Origin: Eutreptiella sp. 'Long Island Sound 2002'
Lineage: Eukaryota; Euglenozoa; Euglenophyceae; Eutreptiales; Eutreptiaceae
Assembly: GCA_964036045.1 (NCBI GenBank)
Contig: OZ038389.1
Coordinates: 38,573,998-38,637,997 of the forward strand
Reading direction: 5' to 3'
Length of the DNA: 64,000 bases
Positions 20,301 to 30,694 of this stretch are shown here, piece after piece. The notes under the pieces were generated by a model, which did not search any database, was not told the origin of the DNA, and saw nothing but the letters and a program-made list of their open reading frames with translations. Within the stretch, counting starts at the first letter, position 1, and the number at the start of each line of letters is the position of its first letter. The translations under genes were made by a program, and so were the position numbers.

Positions 20301-22390
20301 TGCCACGGACAGACGCCTCGGACTATGCCGTGGGGGCAGTCCTCGAGCAAGTCCGGGACGACGGGACACATGTTCCCGTGGCGTTTTGGAGCAGGATCCT
20401 GGCCGAAGGCCAACGCCGAACATGGACCGCGAGGGAGAAGGAGACATACGCCATTGTATGTGCGCTCAGGAAGTGGTCTGGCCACATCGGACTGCAGCCG
20501 GTGGTGGTTTGCACGGACCACCAGTCCCTACAGAGCTGGCACAAGGAGCATGTCGACACCCCCTCAGGACCAGCGGCTAGAAGGGCCCGATGGCACGAGA
20601 CGTTCGCCAAGTTCGACCTCAGCGTCGTGTACGTCCCGGGGAAGGACAACACTGTGGCAGATTGCCTCAGTCGCTGGGCCTACCCCGCGGGCAAGGCGTG
20701 GATGAACATATCCAGCCATGGCGACGCCGAGGAGACCAAGGAGGCCAAGCGCATCATCGAGTTGGAGAAGGCCATGGAGCAAGAGGGGGTCAAGTGTTTT
20801 GTGGTGATGGCAAACGGTACAGACCTGGCCAAGTTCCGGGGCGCCCGAGTCCAGGCTATTCGAGAGGAAACCCTCGAGCAATGGATGGTGGCCCCTGTTG
20901 AGCTGGTCAGGTCGGTGCTCACAGAGGACTGGTCGGATGACTATGCGGCATCCGGGCACTGGAGCAAGTACTGGAATGCCGTGAGCGCCCCGTCGGACAA
21001 CGAATGGCCCGAGGGCTTGACCGAGGATGGGGACAAGTTGTTCCTCAAGGACAAGGTGCTGGTGCCCGAGAACCGAGTGGAGGAGCTCATTGACCATTGG
21101 CACAACGCCCAGCTCATGCATCCTGGCCGAGACAAGATGCAGCAGGACCTGGAGTGGCGTTTCAAGTTCCCTCCGGGGTACTACGCCGTCCTGGATAGGT
21201 ACTGCAGCGACTGTGCCGTGTGTCGGGCCACGAAGAGCCCCAACCACTCCACAGCGGGCAACCCGGTGTATACGGCTATACCGGAGGCCCCTATGCGGTC
21301 CGTCGCCATGGATGTATTCGCCATGCCTGAGGTCACCGTGGAAGTAGAGATATACGACTGTGTCATCCTGGCGGTGGATAGGCACAGCGGGTATATCGTG
21401 GCGGTCCCTGGCAAGAAGTCCAAGAAGAAGGACAAGAAGGACAAGCATGGAGTTGGGCTGCAGGCGAAGACCGTCGCTAATGCCATGATCAGGCATTGGC
21501 TGACGATTTTTGATGTCCCAGCTGTCATCTGCAGCGATCGGGGCAGTCAATTTGTGGGGACGTGGTTCAAGACGATGTGCAAGCACATGGGCACTCAACG
21601 TGCCAAGACCGTGGCGTACCACAGCCGGTCAAATGGCCGGGCTGAGGTTGCCGGGCGGCAGATGTTCGAGAAGTTCCGCCAGCTGCACATCGACGAACCG
21701 GGCCAGAACTGGTACAATTCGCTGTGGAGAGTGCTCCAAGCGTATCATGACCTTCCGGGACCCACTGGACTGTCGCCCCATCGCATCCTGTTCCTACGGG
21801 ATCGAGTGTCACGCACTCTTCCGTGGTTGAACCGTGGCAAAGTGGCCTGGGATGCGAACGCCATGATGGCTGAGGCGGACGACACGGCGGCCAAGGTGTG
21901 CAAGGCACTTCAGGACGAGCATGACAAGAGGGCCAAGTACTTCAAGCAGGGAAAGGTCCAGAAGTATGCTCTCCAAGACACCGTGTGGGTGGAGCGGCAC
22001 CACAAGGATGTCCTGTCCAGGCATCGGCAGGCGTCTTGGTATGTGCCGGGGGTATTCGTGCGGAAGGTCGGGCAGGATGTGTATGCGGTGCGTGTGGGGG
22101 ATAACAAGATCCTGGACCGCGACCATACCCAGCTTCGTCCCCGAGCACCAGACCCCAGCGGACGTCCCGTCACTTTCGAGTTCACGGCCGGCGATGTGAA
22201 TTCGGACGACGAGGGTGAGGACAACGACTTCACCGCTGAGAAGATCCTGGCGGACAAGCCGGACCCGGGGACGCCTGGGGGGGGGGGCTTTATAAAGTCC
22301 GTTGGAAGGGATTCGCCGCATCCAGAGATTCGTGGGAGCCTTCGAGCAGCTTCGTGCCGAGGTATACCACGGTCTGGATGGACTATCTGA
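17390..22390 (+). CDS. pol: pol polyprotein: protease, RT, RNase H, integrase
   Basis: Counting from 17471, the aspartic protease motif DTGA is near residue 107. The reverse transcriptase carries FIVPKKEKGEWRLVVDYR, FTVLDLKHGYHQ and the catalytic FVDD at about 782-785. RNase H has TDAS near 948 and TDHQSL. Integrase has an HPGR...CSDCAVC zinc-binding region. Its triad is Asp 1281 (MDVFAMP), Asp 1356 (SDRGSQF) and Glu 1392 (GRAEVAG), giving exact D-D-x35-E spacing. An unusual spacer of about 450 residues lies between protease and RT and contains ETDVFASRDAPFLRRC followed by Trp-rich sequence. The last 35 residues are out of frame: the authentic end is the chromodomain at 22288-22458. All catalytic residues are present. 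Confidence 0.96.
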   Translation, partial: RSPYGSGTSEVSPPEISGIPEKAKAHRVPKKAPEEPKPLSFATPNPWSALPREVHVGTGHGKKERATTKSPVDGQDQPKIYTIRDHTLEVLMHPDVLELHAVRVVHTPHGDERQLHLKVRVRCGREEKVVDVLVDTGAQVSLVRRGLFKEEFLQPSRRPVRLKVANGEIMGGGTHEATISMEFWEHERLNRPDQAKRSTLSGNFYVADITDWDMIMGYDFMVVNAIGALPHRATLVREDDECLTWLSTDYACGSSQWNAEGEDRIVQAVQAVDAKSRGDRRVQLTEYGMAPQVYARMIQTLGAETPETDVFASRDAPFLRRCRRHWHRGDSAWHRHWGLKEWGPMYWHGSLDNTRRTVEKIVANRAKGVVVITGIGSTPCPLEGLKSTLDIITLNEMSFGPEEELFIDAKGVSMPSPGQAWGTEAFLVDGAQAQPTGDEAFIRRVEAVPMKVMFEPKEGIDQPIDGIDVLSHAEIDDVVNYMRMGMHDRVAAKKRRAMVTSPHWWDDKMLVTGKYEKDEFVARVMDHIADQYDGPVGSDPPTWGFPRVGNGSDQHQPEAANFGRLSSGIATQDDEDGISDEEKSDSDPEEAYTAVRSVVSIPKQAAEEAQENPKVAELKEGLINAYPRLFSGIANKNPPDRGRFGTARIKLKPNPKIYRHREYQLQGDRAEAMKKLLAEFIERGWIDPSDSEWASPAFIVPKKEKGEWRLVVDYRGLNEQTEHDSYSLPLIDSILQKQQKKRIFTVLDLKHGYHQMPLHPDSRPCIAMSTPLGPMQGKVVPMGAKNGNAAFQRMMEDLLGPVRYCADPFVDDIIIGSGTENPTEDELIEAHEKDLRRVLSELDKHNMVCKPTKASLFVKEVEFAGHVVGHGQRRPMPGKLASLHHWDKPQTISELRSFMGFCNYHSGYVRMYAELSGLLHKMLQVGKFDGRKGSKKKLAWTPEAEDAFNRLKERLLGQLGLFLVDPDKGFVPRTDASDYAVGAVLEQVRDDGTHVPVAFWSRILAEGQRRTWTAREKETYAIVCALRKWSGHIGLQPVVVCTDHQSLQSWHKEHVDTPSGPAARRARWHETFAKFDLSVVYVPGKDNTVADCLSRWAYPAGKAWMNISSHGDAEETKEAKRIIELEKAMEQEGVKCFVVMANGTDLAKFRGARVQAIREETLEQWMVAPVELVRSVLTEDWSDDYAASGHWSKYWNAVSAPSDNEWPEGLTEDGDKLFLKDKVLVPENRVEELIDHWHNAQLMHPGRDKMQQDLEWRFKFPPGYYAVLDRYCSDCAVCRATKSPNHSTAGNPVYTAIPEAPMRSVAMDVFAMPEVTVEVEIYDCVILAVDRHSGYIVAVPGKKSKKKDKKDKHGVGLQAKTVANAMIRHWLTIFDVPAVICSDRGSQFVGTWFKTMCKHMGTQRAKTVAYHSRSNGRAEVAGRQMFEKFRQLHIDEPGQNWYNSLWRVLQAYHDLPGPTGLSPHRILFLRDRVSRTLPWLNRGKVAWDANAMMAEADDTAAKVCKALQDEHDKRAKYFKQGKVQKYALQDTVWVERHHKDVLSRHRQASWYVPGVFVRKVGQDVYAVRVGDNKILDRDHTQLRPRAPDPSGRPVTFEFTAGDVNSDDEGEDNDFTAEKILADKPDPGTPGGGGFIKSVGRDSPHPEIRGSLRAASCRGIPRSGWTI
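22277..22287 (+). other. 11-G run that shifts the frame inside the chromodomain
   Basis: The frame before it reads FTAEKILADKPDPGTPGG, and the frame after it reads LYKVRWKGF. Together they form one chromodomain, so the homopolymer has gained or lost bases, in the genome or in sequencing. Confidence 0.8.
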
Positions 22391-22458
22391 AGAAAAAGAA
22401 TATTTCTTTCGATGTCAAGGACGTGTTGGTCCATTTGGTTGCTGCTGTAGCACCGTAA
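22288..22458 (+). pseudogene. pol C-terminus: chromodomain second half (frame-shifted)
   Basis: The frame reads LYKVRWKGFAASRDSWEP... with aromatic-cage style positions, then a helix (TTVWMDYLKKKNI), ending at TAA 22456-22458. With the AEKIL segment upstream it is a clear chromodomain. In chromoviruses this domain sits at the integrase C-terminus and steers integration to particular chromatin. Confidence 0.85.
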
Positions 22459-22841
22459 TGGTTCCTCCTTGGCATTTTGTTTGTTTCTGTGCTTGGGGAG
22501 ACAGGTGAGGGCGTTCATCCGGGAATTTTTGGGCTTTGATTGGCCATCTACCCCCTTCACTTGATCTCCACATATATATTTCATTGTGGTATACTTATTT
22601 AGGTCGACCGACGACGTTTCTCTATCTTTGATCCCCTTGGTCCATGTTGTAGATCAAGAGGAGACCGGATATGGCGTAGGGCACCGATTACCAGTGTCCT
22701 CATCCCTCCCCTGGGGCATGGGGGACGCCTATGACCTGTGTGGGGCCTCCATGTGTCCTTGGGACATGGGGGAGGGGGTTTGGACCCCATTGGGGTCCTC
22801 CCGTCCTCTCGTCAATGACTTCCGAGCGGTAACAACGCTCT
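22459..22841 (+). other. Gypsy 3' leader between pol and the polypurine tract
   Basis: No ORF is supported. It is a mixed-composition non-coding stretch between the pol stop and the PPT. There is no env-like frame. Confidence 0.6.
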
Positions 22842-22852
22842 GAGAAGGGGGG
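22842..22852 (+). other. Polypurine tract of the gypsy element
   Basis: GAGAAGGGGGG directly abuts the 3' LTR and would prime plus-strand DNA synthesis. Confidence 0.85.
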
Positions 22853-25209
22853 TGAAGCCGGTTCGGACCCCCGTGGCCATCTTGGGGTCACTTGGGGTGT
22901 GTATCTATGTGCCGGCAAGCCGCCATTGGCTGATATCATACTCTCCTGTCCACCTGACCTAACCTGATGTGATAGTGTGATAGGTTTGGCCATTCCGGCT
23001 ATGAGCGGCCATATTCAGTACCGAGGCGCCGCCAGCGGAGATTTATATATCGGAATATCAGGAATCAACAGGGTTTTTTTTATCATAATGTTTCCGTAAT
23101 TTTTGAGCCTTCCGTTCCGATTGTCAATGTATCGGCGACTGTCAGTTGGGTCGCGATTTTGCGGTAACCGATTGGTTAACTGTTATTTCCAGATATTTTG
23201 GCGGAAACTCCGATGAAGGGTCAGATTTCGTCAGTAAAGGGTTCGTTGCTTCCGCAATTTTCTAAATATGCACTCGAAGTTTTATTCTGAATTTTTCGCG
23301 ATGTCGAAATCGGATGTTCGACTTCGACATCGCCGCACTTGATTTGGTCTTCTTCGAGTGGTCATACTCCTTTCCCTATGCCCGAATCAGGTTTCCCTTC
23401 TACTTGCCACCCATTTGACTTGGAGATATAAGGGAAACAAAAGTGAATCGTGGGACCACTTTGAAGGGTCATATCTACGCGCGAGTGTGAGGAAAGAGAA
23501 TAAGAAAAGTTGAGTTGCAAGCGCCTTGGTCTCAACTTAATTTAGAAACATCAAACGCCTTTGGTGTGTACACATGCCCAGTGTAGCAAGGGATAATGGT
23601 CCAGAGGGTAGAAAGTGATATATAACTCTTGGACCGTGCAACCGAATATTTTATTGCAACTTTCGAGTGTACCGCATGAGTGTTGGGGTTGCATAGATAC
23701 TTTTTTTGGGTTCCCACATATTTTTAGCGTGAAGTTATGTCCATGGAGGGGCATGGCATACCATGGTGGGAGCCACTTTTGAGTGTATGTGTCATATGCA
23801 TGGTATATGTCTTGATATGCTCACGCCCATGTTATATATCTTTGTGTGGCCGAAGAGATGGGGAGCCACACGTGACAAGGACTTTGCCCATGTCCCAATT
23901 GTGGAATTCAAAGCGCTAGACTAAGTCTACCGCGTATGTATTGCTCATGGTATGTTTGGCAAAGAGATTCATGAGTGCACTCCCATTTTTATGGGGCATG
24001 TAGATAGGAGTGGCAAAGGTTTCTCCATGCGCCTGATTGGGGATCCAAGTGGGGGAATTGTTCGCAAATGGTTCCAATCATTTGTGTATTGAACCATGAG
24101 CGGATATCATGGGTGAGCATAGAGATATACTATCATGACAACTTTATACTTGGACATATTTGCATGTTTTTGACCTCATTTTATGCTCATTTTTGTATTT
24201 TATGTGCCAAACTGGTCGGCTAACAGTAAAGTGCCTGGAGATCCGTGAACTATGGTCTGTTGCTCATATGTTGGCATATGCTTCGGTGTTGTACCTCACC
24301 ATATGCCGGATCACATGGTCTCTTTGGCTTGGCACACGAGGCCTCACAAAATTAGGTCTCAAACTCATGAGCTGACCTGTGAAGCATGTCATGTACATAA
24401 CCGGAGGGGTTTCGGAGCCAATGATGCGATATTCTTGGGCATGGATCTTTGGTCTTTATCACCCTTGTATATTACTTTCCGGTTTGACACATGCATGGAG
24501 CATTTGAATATTTGCCGTATGCATTTTTGAGTATATAATTGAATTTTGGGCATTATGGTGTGATTTGCCTGATTTTGCCATGTTGTGAGGTCATCTTCAT
24601 GGGGCAGTTCTCCAAGCCCATTCGACTCCAAGTCCAACCAAGGTTATGTCAGGGTAGGGCATGGTCCTGAGTGCCACTCTGGGCCATGACACGCCACCTC
24701 CCCTATTGGGCTAGGATTTAGAGGCTTGGGAGTGAACACATTTTTTGGGGTTTGTGTAGTGACTTGTGACACATGGCATTCAGCCATCTCATTTGACCTG
24801 GTTCAGGGCAAAATGTTGGTGAGTCAAGGAAAGGTCTTGAGTCCAGGGAATGAGGGGTTTATGGCTGTGAATGTGTAAGTGTACCTCTTTCCCCAACTTT
24901 GCTTTATTTGTGTTCATATGCCAATTTCAGGGCTTTCCTCTTTGGTGCAATTCTTGTACATGCCCGCCACCGTGGGACGACCGGTGTGCTGAACGGAAGC
25001 CCGCATCGTGGATTGGATTGTGGATTGGATTATTGCTGTATTTGTGGGATCTGGTTGCTGTTCAGGGTTGAAGGAGGATTTTAGTTTCTATATTTTTGGA
25101 TTTTGGACCCTGGAATTTGAGAAATGCAATCGTTGATCCAGAGTAAATCAGCAGGGGTAACAGGCGGAAGGGGCACAGCGGGGGCCGGTCCTGGTAGGGA
25201 CCTTCTTTA
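22853..25209 (+). repeat. 3' LTR of the gypsy element
   Basis: Same length as the 5' LTR at a constant overall offset of 10,849 bp. Small compensating indels occur in a T-run near 23077 and near 23550. Short frames within it are shared with the 5' LTR by descent and are not genes. Confidence 0.95.
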
Positions 25210-25213
25210 GAAC
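25210..25213. repeat. Gypsy target-site duplication, right (GAAC)
   Basis: Matches 12000-12003. Confidence 0.85.
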
Positions 25214-26040
25214 GCCGCCGCACGGGGCACCAGCACGCCCTCACCGCCAGGCGACGACCCCGGCCGCCACAACGGCCACCTCACAGGCACCGGAAGAGGA
25301 CGAAGGCACAGCCACAGCAACCAGGGCTAGGGACCGGGACCCCCAGAGGACACGGGACCAAGGCACAGGCCCCCAGGGAGGGCAACCCCACGGACGCCTA
25401 CCCGACCCACCAGTCCGAGCGGCACGCCCAGGCCCCCACAGCACGGACCCAGCGAGACACCCACACCTAACCGCACCCTCCAGCCACCAGCCAGCCACAC
25501 TCTGGCCCGCACTCCGCACCACGACACTGGACAGCTTGACCTGCACTGACCCACCACGGCACAACGCCAGACCACGGCACGCGGCAGCACAGCGCGCCAA
25601 AGTGCAACGCGCCACAGCAAGACGCGATGCGACGCGGCACAGAGCGGCACAATACGGCACGACTGACCCTAAGCTGAAGGACTAACCGAAGCAAGCCACC
25701 GCACACCCCGGAAGGCGCCGCACCAGCACGCCACACACCGGCACCGCAGGCCACACACGGGGCCACCGAGCGCCCGGCAACAACGGTGGCGGACCACCCA
25801 GAAGTTTAAAAACCGGCACCGCAGAGGAGAAAGGACACGAACAACCCCAGCCCCCTGACCCAGAGCCACACACAGCCGCCTGGCGCAGCAGCCCAGCCGG
25901 CAGTGCCAGGACCTAACCCGGCAGGAAGGGGCGCCGAGCCCAACGTGTACATAGCCCACCCGACCCATGGGGCCGGACCACGGCCAAACAGAACGCAACC
26001 GCCAACAGCAGCCCGGAAGACCACACTAAATGCGGGCCAG
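25214..26040 (+). other. C/A-rich continuation of the split element
   Basis: T-poor plus strand. In the pre-insertion allele it followed 12003 directly. Only Cys/Trp/Val-rich shadow frames exist on the minus strand. No domain is recognised. Confidence 0.4.
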
Positions 26041-26440
26041 TGCGTGCGCCAGCCCAGGGCACCTAGGATTTTATGAGGTACCGAAATCCCCTAACTGAAC
26101 CGTCCGAAAACTGCCGCGATCGCGATTTACGGCCTGCCGCAACCAAATTTTGCCGAGGTCTTGGTGATTTGTGCCAAATCTGTGCGCATCTGCCCCGATT
26201 TAGATAGCGCCATCAGTAACATACGACGCTATCTAGTTGCTGTATTGAAACCACGTCGATTGGTTTACCGGAATTCCAGATAAACCCAAAATACGACCAT
26301 TTTTGCCCATCTTTGCCACTTTTGGGCCATGAACGGTCATTTCGATGATGTCCTTGTGGTGTCACGAGATTTCAAATTGATCAAGTTTGTCCCTAGTGCC
26401 CTGTGAGGCTAGGCAAGCAATGATTTGATGAAGGCAGAGG
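26041..26440. other. AT-richer stretch with no recognisable feature
   Basis: Composition changes sharply here to near-neutral. No ORF, tandem repeat or terminal motif was found. It may be a small unrelated insertion or non-coding part of the host element. Confidence 0.3.
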
Positions 26441-27190
26441 GAGGAACAGACAGCCCCCCCCCCCCCAAAAAAAAAAGAAACAACAGGGGGGGGAGGGGGG
26501 GGGAGCGCGAAAACAGCCCAAAGCCACCAAACCGCCCGCCAACACCACAAGAGGCGGCCAAACCCCCCACCCAAAAGGCACCGAAGACAGGACCCCCAAG
26601 GAGGCACAGGGAGACCACCCAGCCGAAACCGGCAACACCAAGCCAAGAACAGCGGCCCACTGGGAAAAGGGACACCAAAACATGCAGACAAACACCACGA
26701 AAAAAATTACAAAGAGCCAGCAGCCCAGCCCAAAAAAAAGGGGATGGGGGGACAGGGACCACAAGGCCCGGGACAGGGACACCCAGCAACCGACACGGCA
26801 AAGCAAAAAGAAAAAACGCAAAAAACACACCCCGACAACCCAGCCAAGAAGGGCGGGGCACAGCCGAGACCCAGGCCCAGCACGCAGGCCCACACCGCAC
26901 ACCGGAACCGGAAACGGCAGGGGGCAAGCGGAGCGCGCACGAAACCACACACATCCCATAAGCAGGCCGAGACCTAAGCCCAACCACGAACACCACAAAC
27001 AGCCGGCAAAAGAGGGACAACACCAGGAACCGTGCCGAAACACACCCACCCAAGACCCCAGGCAGGACTGGCGGGGTTAACAAAACCCACACCCAACCGC
27101 GACCCGAACCCAAACACAAACGCCGCCCAACAGTAGGAAACCCAGTGCCCACAGCCCGGGCACTGAGGCAGCCCGTGCCATGCAGGTGAC
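26441..27190 (+). other. T-depleted purine/C-rich tract with homopolymers
   Basis: Contains C-, A- and G-runs (26453-26505), and 60-base lines with no T at all (26581-26640). It resembles 53700-53850 in style. The plus frame 26425-26961 is basic, Lys/Pro/Thr-rich low complexity. No supported gene. Confidence 0.35.
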
Positions 27191-27615
27191 CCGGCCAAAC
27201 GAGATCCGGAGACCGTGGGTAAGGCTGCATCCTAAGGCCTGCGCTGCTTTGGCACTCGAGGCGGAGCGTGCGACACCCAAGCGGCTCGGAATCCTAGTAC
27301 CAAGAACGTGCATGCATACCATGGGAACGGGATACGCCAGGAAGTCCGGTGAACCTCTAGGGTTCCGCCCAAAGGACGGGACGTGCGCAAGCACGGGGGC
27401 ACACCCTCCCGGCGAGACAAGCACTTCACGCCGGCGGTGAACAGCCCTCCCGGTGTTGCCCAGGGCCCCTTTGTTGGGAGCCAACAGTCAGGTCTAGCGG
27501 GATGTAAGCCGCCTCCCCTCTTCACGCGCGGAGCCTCTTCCTGTTCGTGACAGGGGCGACGCCAGGGGGAACCAAGGGGCGCCTCTCCACGACCCAGTGC
27601 ACCACACCACCACAC
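27191..27615. other. Mixed-composition stretch before repeat B2
   Basis: No recognisable ORF and no poly(A) at its right end. Confidence 0.3.
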
Positions 27616-28037
27616 CCCCGTCAGTGGCAAGGCCCCGTCAGTCCCCCTTGGCGCGTCCCAGTGCTCACCATGGGAACCCCAGTGTGCCGTTCCGGCTCGG
27701 TGTTGCGGTGCTCGTGCTCGTGTCTGCCTGCCTGCCGTGCGCCGTATCGTGCCATGTTTCACGGGTTATGTGGCTGGTGTGTCTGTGTTGCAGTGCTGAG
27801 TTTGGCGGTTAGGTTGGTTACGGCGGCTCGGCTCGTGCTTTGGTGCGGGACGCTCCGTCCGGCGTGGCCCGCTGGGCTCGACGTAACACATCGGTGCCCG
27901 CTGGCAGGGGCCGGCGGGTTCGCGGGTCCCGTGTGGCGAGCCTGTGGCCCCTTGCGTGCCCCGGGGAGGGTTTCGGAGGAAACGAATACTGGGCAGTGTT
28001 GAAGCCCCCCTCTTGCTTCTTGACGCTGTTAGCTTTC
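27616..28037. repeat. Long direct repeat B2 (422 bp), right copy
   Basis: Partner of 9595-10016. Divergence of about 5% exceeds the gypsy LTR divergence, consistent with the gypsy having landed inside the older bracketed element. Confidence 0.7.
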
Positions 28038-28691
28038 TGCTGGGAGTGTGTCCCTCGTACCATTCTCGCAGGTTATATGTGCCAAATCCCCCCCAGCGTC
28101 ACAGGTTCCCGCGATGCACGTATCCCTTGATTCTCGCGTTGGAAGGTAACATTCTGGACGATTGTTCGATAACGTTCCCGTGGTCATCAGCCCGGCCGTG
28201 GGTCCGTTTGGTTGGCCGGTTGTCCGGTTGGCCCCCTGGCCCGGCCCTTTGCGGGTCCGGTTCGCGGGGGAGGAGGGTCAGGTGGAAGGACAGGTCCCTG
28301 TTTGGCGCCGTCCCTTTCTCTGTCGCAGGCGGGTTGCGGGGGTCCGGGAAGGGGGGCTCCTGTCCGGAGGATGTGGGAGGAAGTCGTTGGATTGTCGTTC
28401 GTGTTCGACACCATGGGCTGCTAAGGCTAGCCCCTGTTCTTTGGGTGTCCGTTGGACGCGCCGGGCAGGTGGACGTCTTCCCTGCCGGTGTGCCCGACCG
28501 ACAGGCGTTGTTGGAGTGTGTTGCGCAGGCCGCGCTTTGTGGGGTTGTACGAGGGGGTCCTCTTGGGCAAGGTTTGCTCGCCTGGAGTCGTCGCGGTTGA
28601 CGGCCTACTCTGCAGCCGTTGGTGTGACCTCCAATCCCGGGTTCTCCGGCGGGAGGAGGTGATCCTGCGGCCGCCGTGTCGTCTCCTCCCT
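28038..28691 (-). other. Decayed low-complexity coding tract, minus strand
   Basis: The minus frame at 28099-28857 is Pro/Thr/Arg/Gly-rich and continues across the left edge of repeat A1, showing that A1 belongs with this flank. No domain can be named. Confidence 0.35.
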
Positions 28692-29658
28692 TGTGTATGG
28701 CCGGTGCGGGATTCGCGTCGCGCGTGCGTGGCGGTGCGTTGTCGCAGCAGGTCCGGTGGCTCTCTTTGAAAAAGCCACACTTACACGTTTCTCTCACGCC
28801 AGCCCTCAACAGCCCTAACACGGCGCAACCAACCAGTGCTACCACACTGGCACTCACCAGTCACTTCTGCACATGAATCCCTCCCCCAAGCCACCCCCCG
28901 TGCTCAAGCCGTCATGCTCTAACCCCGAAACTGCGACCGTACAGCCTTCCGGAATCAGGCAGAGACCCCGGCTCTGCTGTTGTCTATAACGGGGCTGCCA
29001 GGTCTCATTGAGATAAGGCAGAGGAGGACAGCAACGTGCAGCGGTACTCAGCCCGCAATTGAACTTGGTTTTGGGCTCCCGCCCCTCCCTGAAAAGACTT
29101 GGCGCGCAACAGCCTTTCTCCCCGGCCTGGCCAGCCACAAAAGGCGCCGTTCAGTGCAAAAAGGTCTGGTGGCCGGTTGAGGCTCAGGGCCCTGGGGGGT
29201 TTCCCACGCGTCGCACAAGGGCGCTGCGGAGGGCACTGAAGATTTTGTGCACAAGGGCCGCGTGTGCCGCCTGGGCCCCCGTCTCAGTGCGGATTGTGGG
29301 CTGCAGTTGCTCGCGCAGCGCCAGCGCCCAGATCTGGTGGATGGCGAAGACTGGGCACAGGTTGGGCGCAGTGGGGATCTCTGCCGTCCGTTCGCGCTGG
29401 GGGATGGCTTCTAGCTGCTGCCGGCCATCGAGGTAGAACCTCCATGTCGCTGGCCACACCCTGGTGTGTGGCCAGCGGCGTCGCGCCCACCGCCAGAGGC
29501 AGTAGAGGGCATGGCCTGGGTCCCAGGTGCCGGCCGTCCCCGACACGATGGCGGTCAGGGGGTCGCGAGCTGGTCGTTGAGCAGGGGGGCGGGGCTGTCC
29601 GGCAGGGCCGTGGTCGCCGTGAGCATGCAGTCAGCAGCCTCCAAGCTCCAGTGGCTTT
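28692..29658. repeat. Long direct repeat A1 (967 bp), left copy
   Basis: Gap-free match to 34822-35788 (constant offset 6,130) with about 17-20 mismatches, near 2%. Its right end coincides with the T-run (29656-29661) that is the 3' tail of the minus-strand LINE-A copy 2; three T are shared by both. Interpreted as a long target-site duplication. Confidence 0.85.
29184..29546 (-). pseudogene. LINE-B ORF1-like fragment inside repeat A1
   Basis: The open frame contains ATWRFYLDGRQQLEAIPQ and APNLCPVFAIHQIWALAL. The same frame in A2 is interrupted by a TGG to TGA change (C to T at 35617 on the plus strand), so A1 preserves the older state. See the entry at 35685-36854 for possible identity. Confidence 0.4.
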
Positions 29659-29661
29659 TTT

Positions 29662-30694
29662 AAACCATCTCAACAAGTTCAGCCCTCTTGTGGTTCGGTT
29701 CTATGCTACATGTGGCCGTAGGGGTTGGCTGAACCAAGTTGTGACCCACTGCTCCCGACCGTGGCTGATTGTGGCTCAATCTGCCCCCTGTTAGGCGCCC
29801 GTGATGGTACAACGAGTGGGTGTGGCTCACCGTTTCTCCTACCATGGCATAAACCCTACATACAATCGCGGAAACCTGAACTAGGCACAGACTGCAGGAG
29901 ACCTGAGCTGTCACTCCCCTGTAGGTGATGCACCTACGGGCCTGGTTGGAGTGTGAGTTTCTGTAAAATTGAGTGGAGAACCAGAAAAAAAAAACAAGAA
30001 AAGTAGAAAGAAGACAAGATGCAAAATCCACAGTATCCTAAGAGGACAGGGAAGCGTGTAAACACCTCAGCCTGAGGCCAAACCACGCTCTGGTCAGTGT
30101 GAGGCTCTAATTTCCTAAAGCAGACACATCAAGAACAGGGGCAAAAACTTTCGGAAAAAAAAAATGGGGAACAAAGGAAAAGGGCAAGAGGTAGCCAGAA
30201 AATGGGGGATGTAGACACAGGAGGCAAGCAGAAATCGAAGCCCAGGTCACTTGCAGCCACGCAGGCAACGGTGCTGTCATCAAATTATCTCAGAACAGAC
30301 ACCCTTACTGCCGTGGTGAAGGTACTTGACTCGACGGGATGGTTGTCGATTCTCGCCGCTCTGATGCATCACACCTGGGGGAATCAAGGCATGGGTGGGG
30401 GTTGACGGACGGCAGGCAGGCGATCTCGGGGCATGCCACAAGGGCGGAGACGCCAGGGGGGGGGGGGTCAGCTGGCAATAAATGGACTGGGCAGATCAAG
30501 GGGGGGCATCCTGTCAGGGGGAGGGGGGAAGGGGGCATGTTGCTGTAGCTCTGAGCCACTGCTGGTAGTGAGTGGAAAATGGAGGCGAAGGGTAGGAGAG
30601 GGACGAGGTGACAAGTGCGTCATAGACCCGGTAAAGACTGAAGGCTGTTGATGGTCGAATCAATATCACGGGGGGCCGTGGGGTAAAAACTGGT
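29662..30694 (-). other. 3' untranslated region of LINE-A copy 2
   Basis: No supported ORF. Contains A-rich and G-rich plus-strand runs (29983-29999, 30155-30164, 30456-30466). Confidence 0.5.

Larger units (their letters stand above)
12004..25209 (+). mobile_element. Complete Ty3/gypsy chromovirus, 13.2 kb
   Basis: Two gap-balanced 2,357-bp LTRs (12004-14360 and 22853-25209), a 4-bp TSD (GAAC), a primer-binding site directly after the 5' LTR, gag with a zinc knuckle, pol with protease, reverse transcriptase, RNase H, integrase and chromodomain, and a polypurine tract touching the 3' LTR. By-eye LTR comparison gives about 60-65 substitutions, near 2.5-3%, so the insertion is not recent. Damage is slight: one gag frameshift, an amber codon between gag and pol, and a frameshift at an 11-G run in the chromodomain. 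Confidence 0.97.
10017..27615 (+). mobile_element. C-rich LINE-B-like element (about 4.4 kb) split by a gypsy element
   Basis: The interval between direct repeats B1 and B2 is 17.6 kb, of which 13.2 kb is the gypsy insertion plus its TSD. The remaining 4.4 kb is largely T-poor on the plus strand and codes Pro/Arg/Ser-rich frames like those upstream of the LINE-B ORFs at 51-55 kb. No poly(A) is seen at 27615, so the 3' boundary rests only on where B2 begins. No reverse transcriptase motif remains. Confidence 0.4.

Noticed and set aside
20564-21622. 352-codon minus-strand frame across pol
   Set aside because: Antisense of RNase H and integrase, which carry all catalytic motifs on the plus strand.
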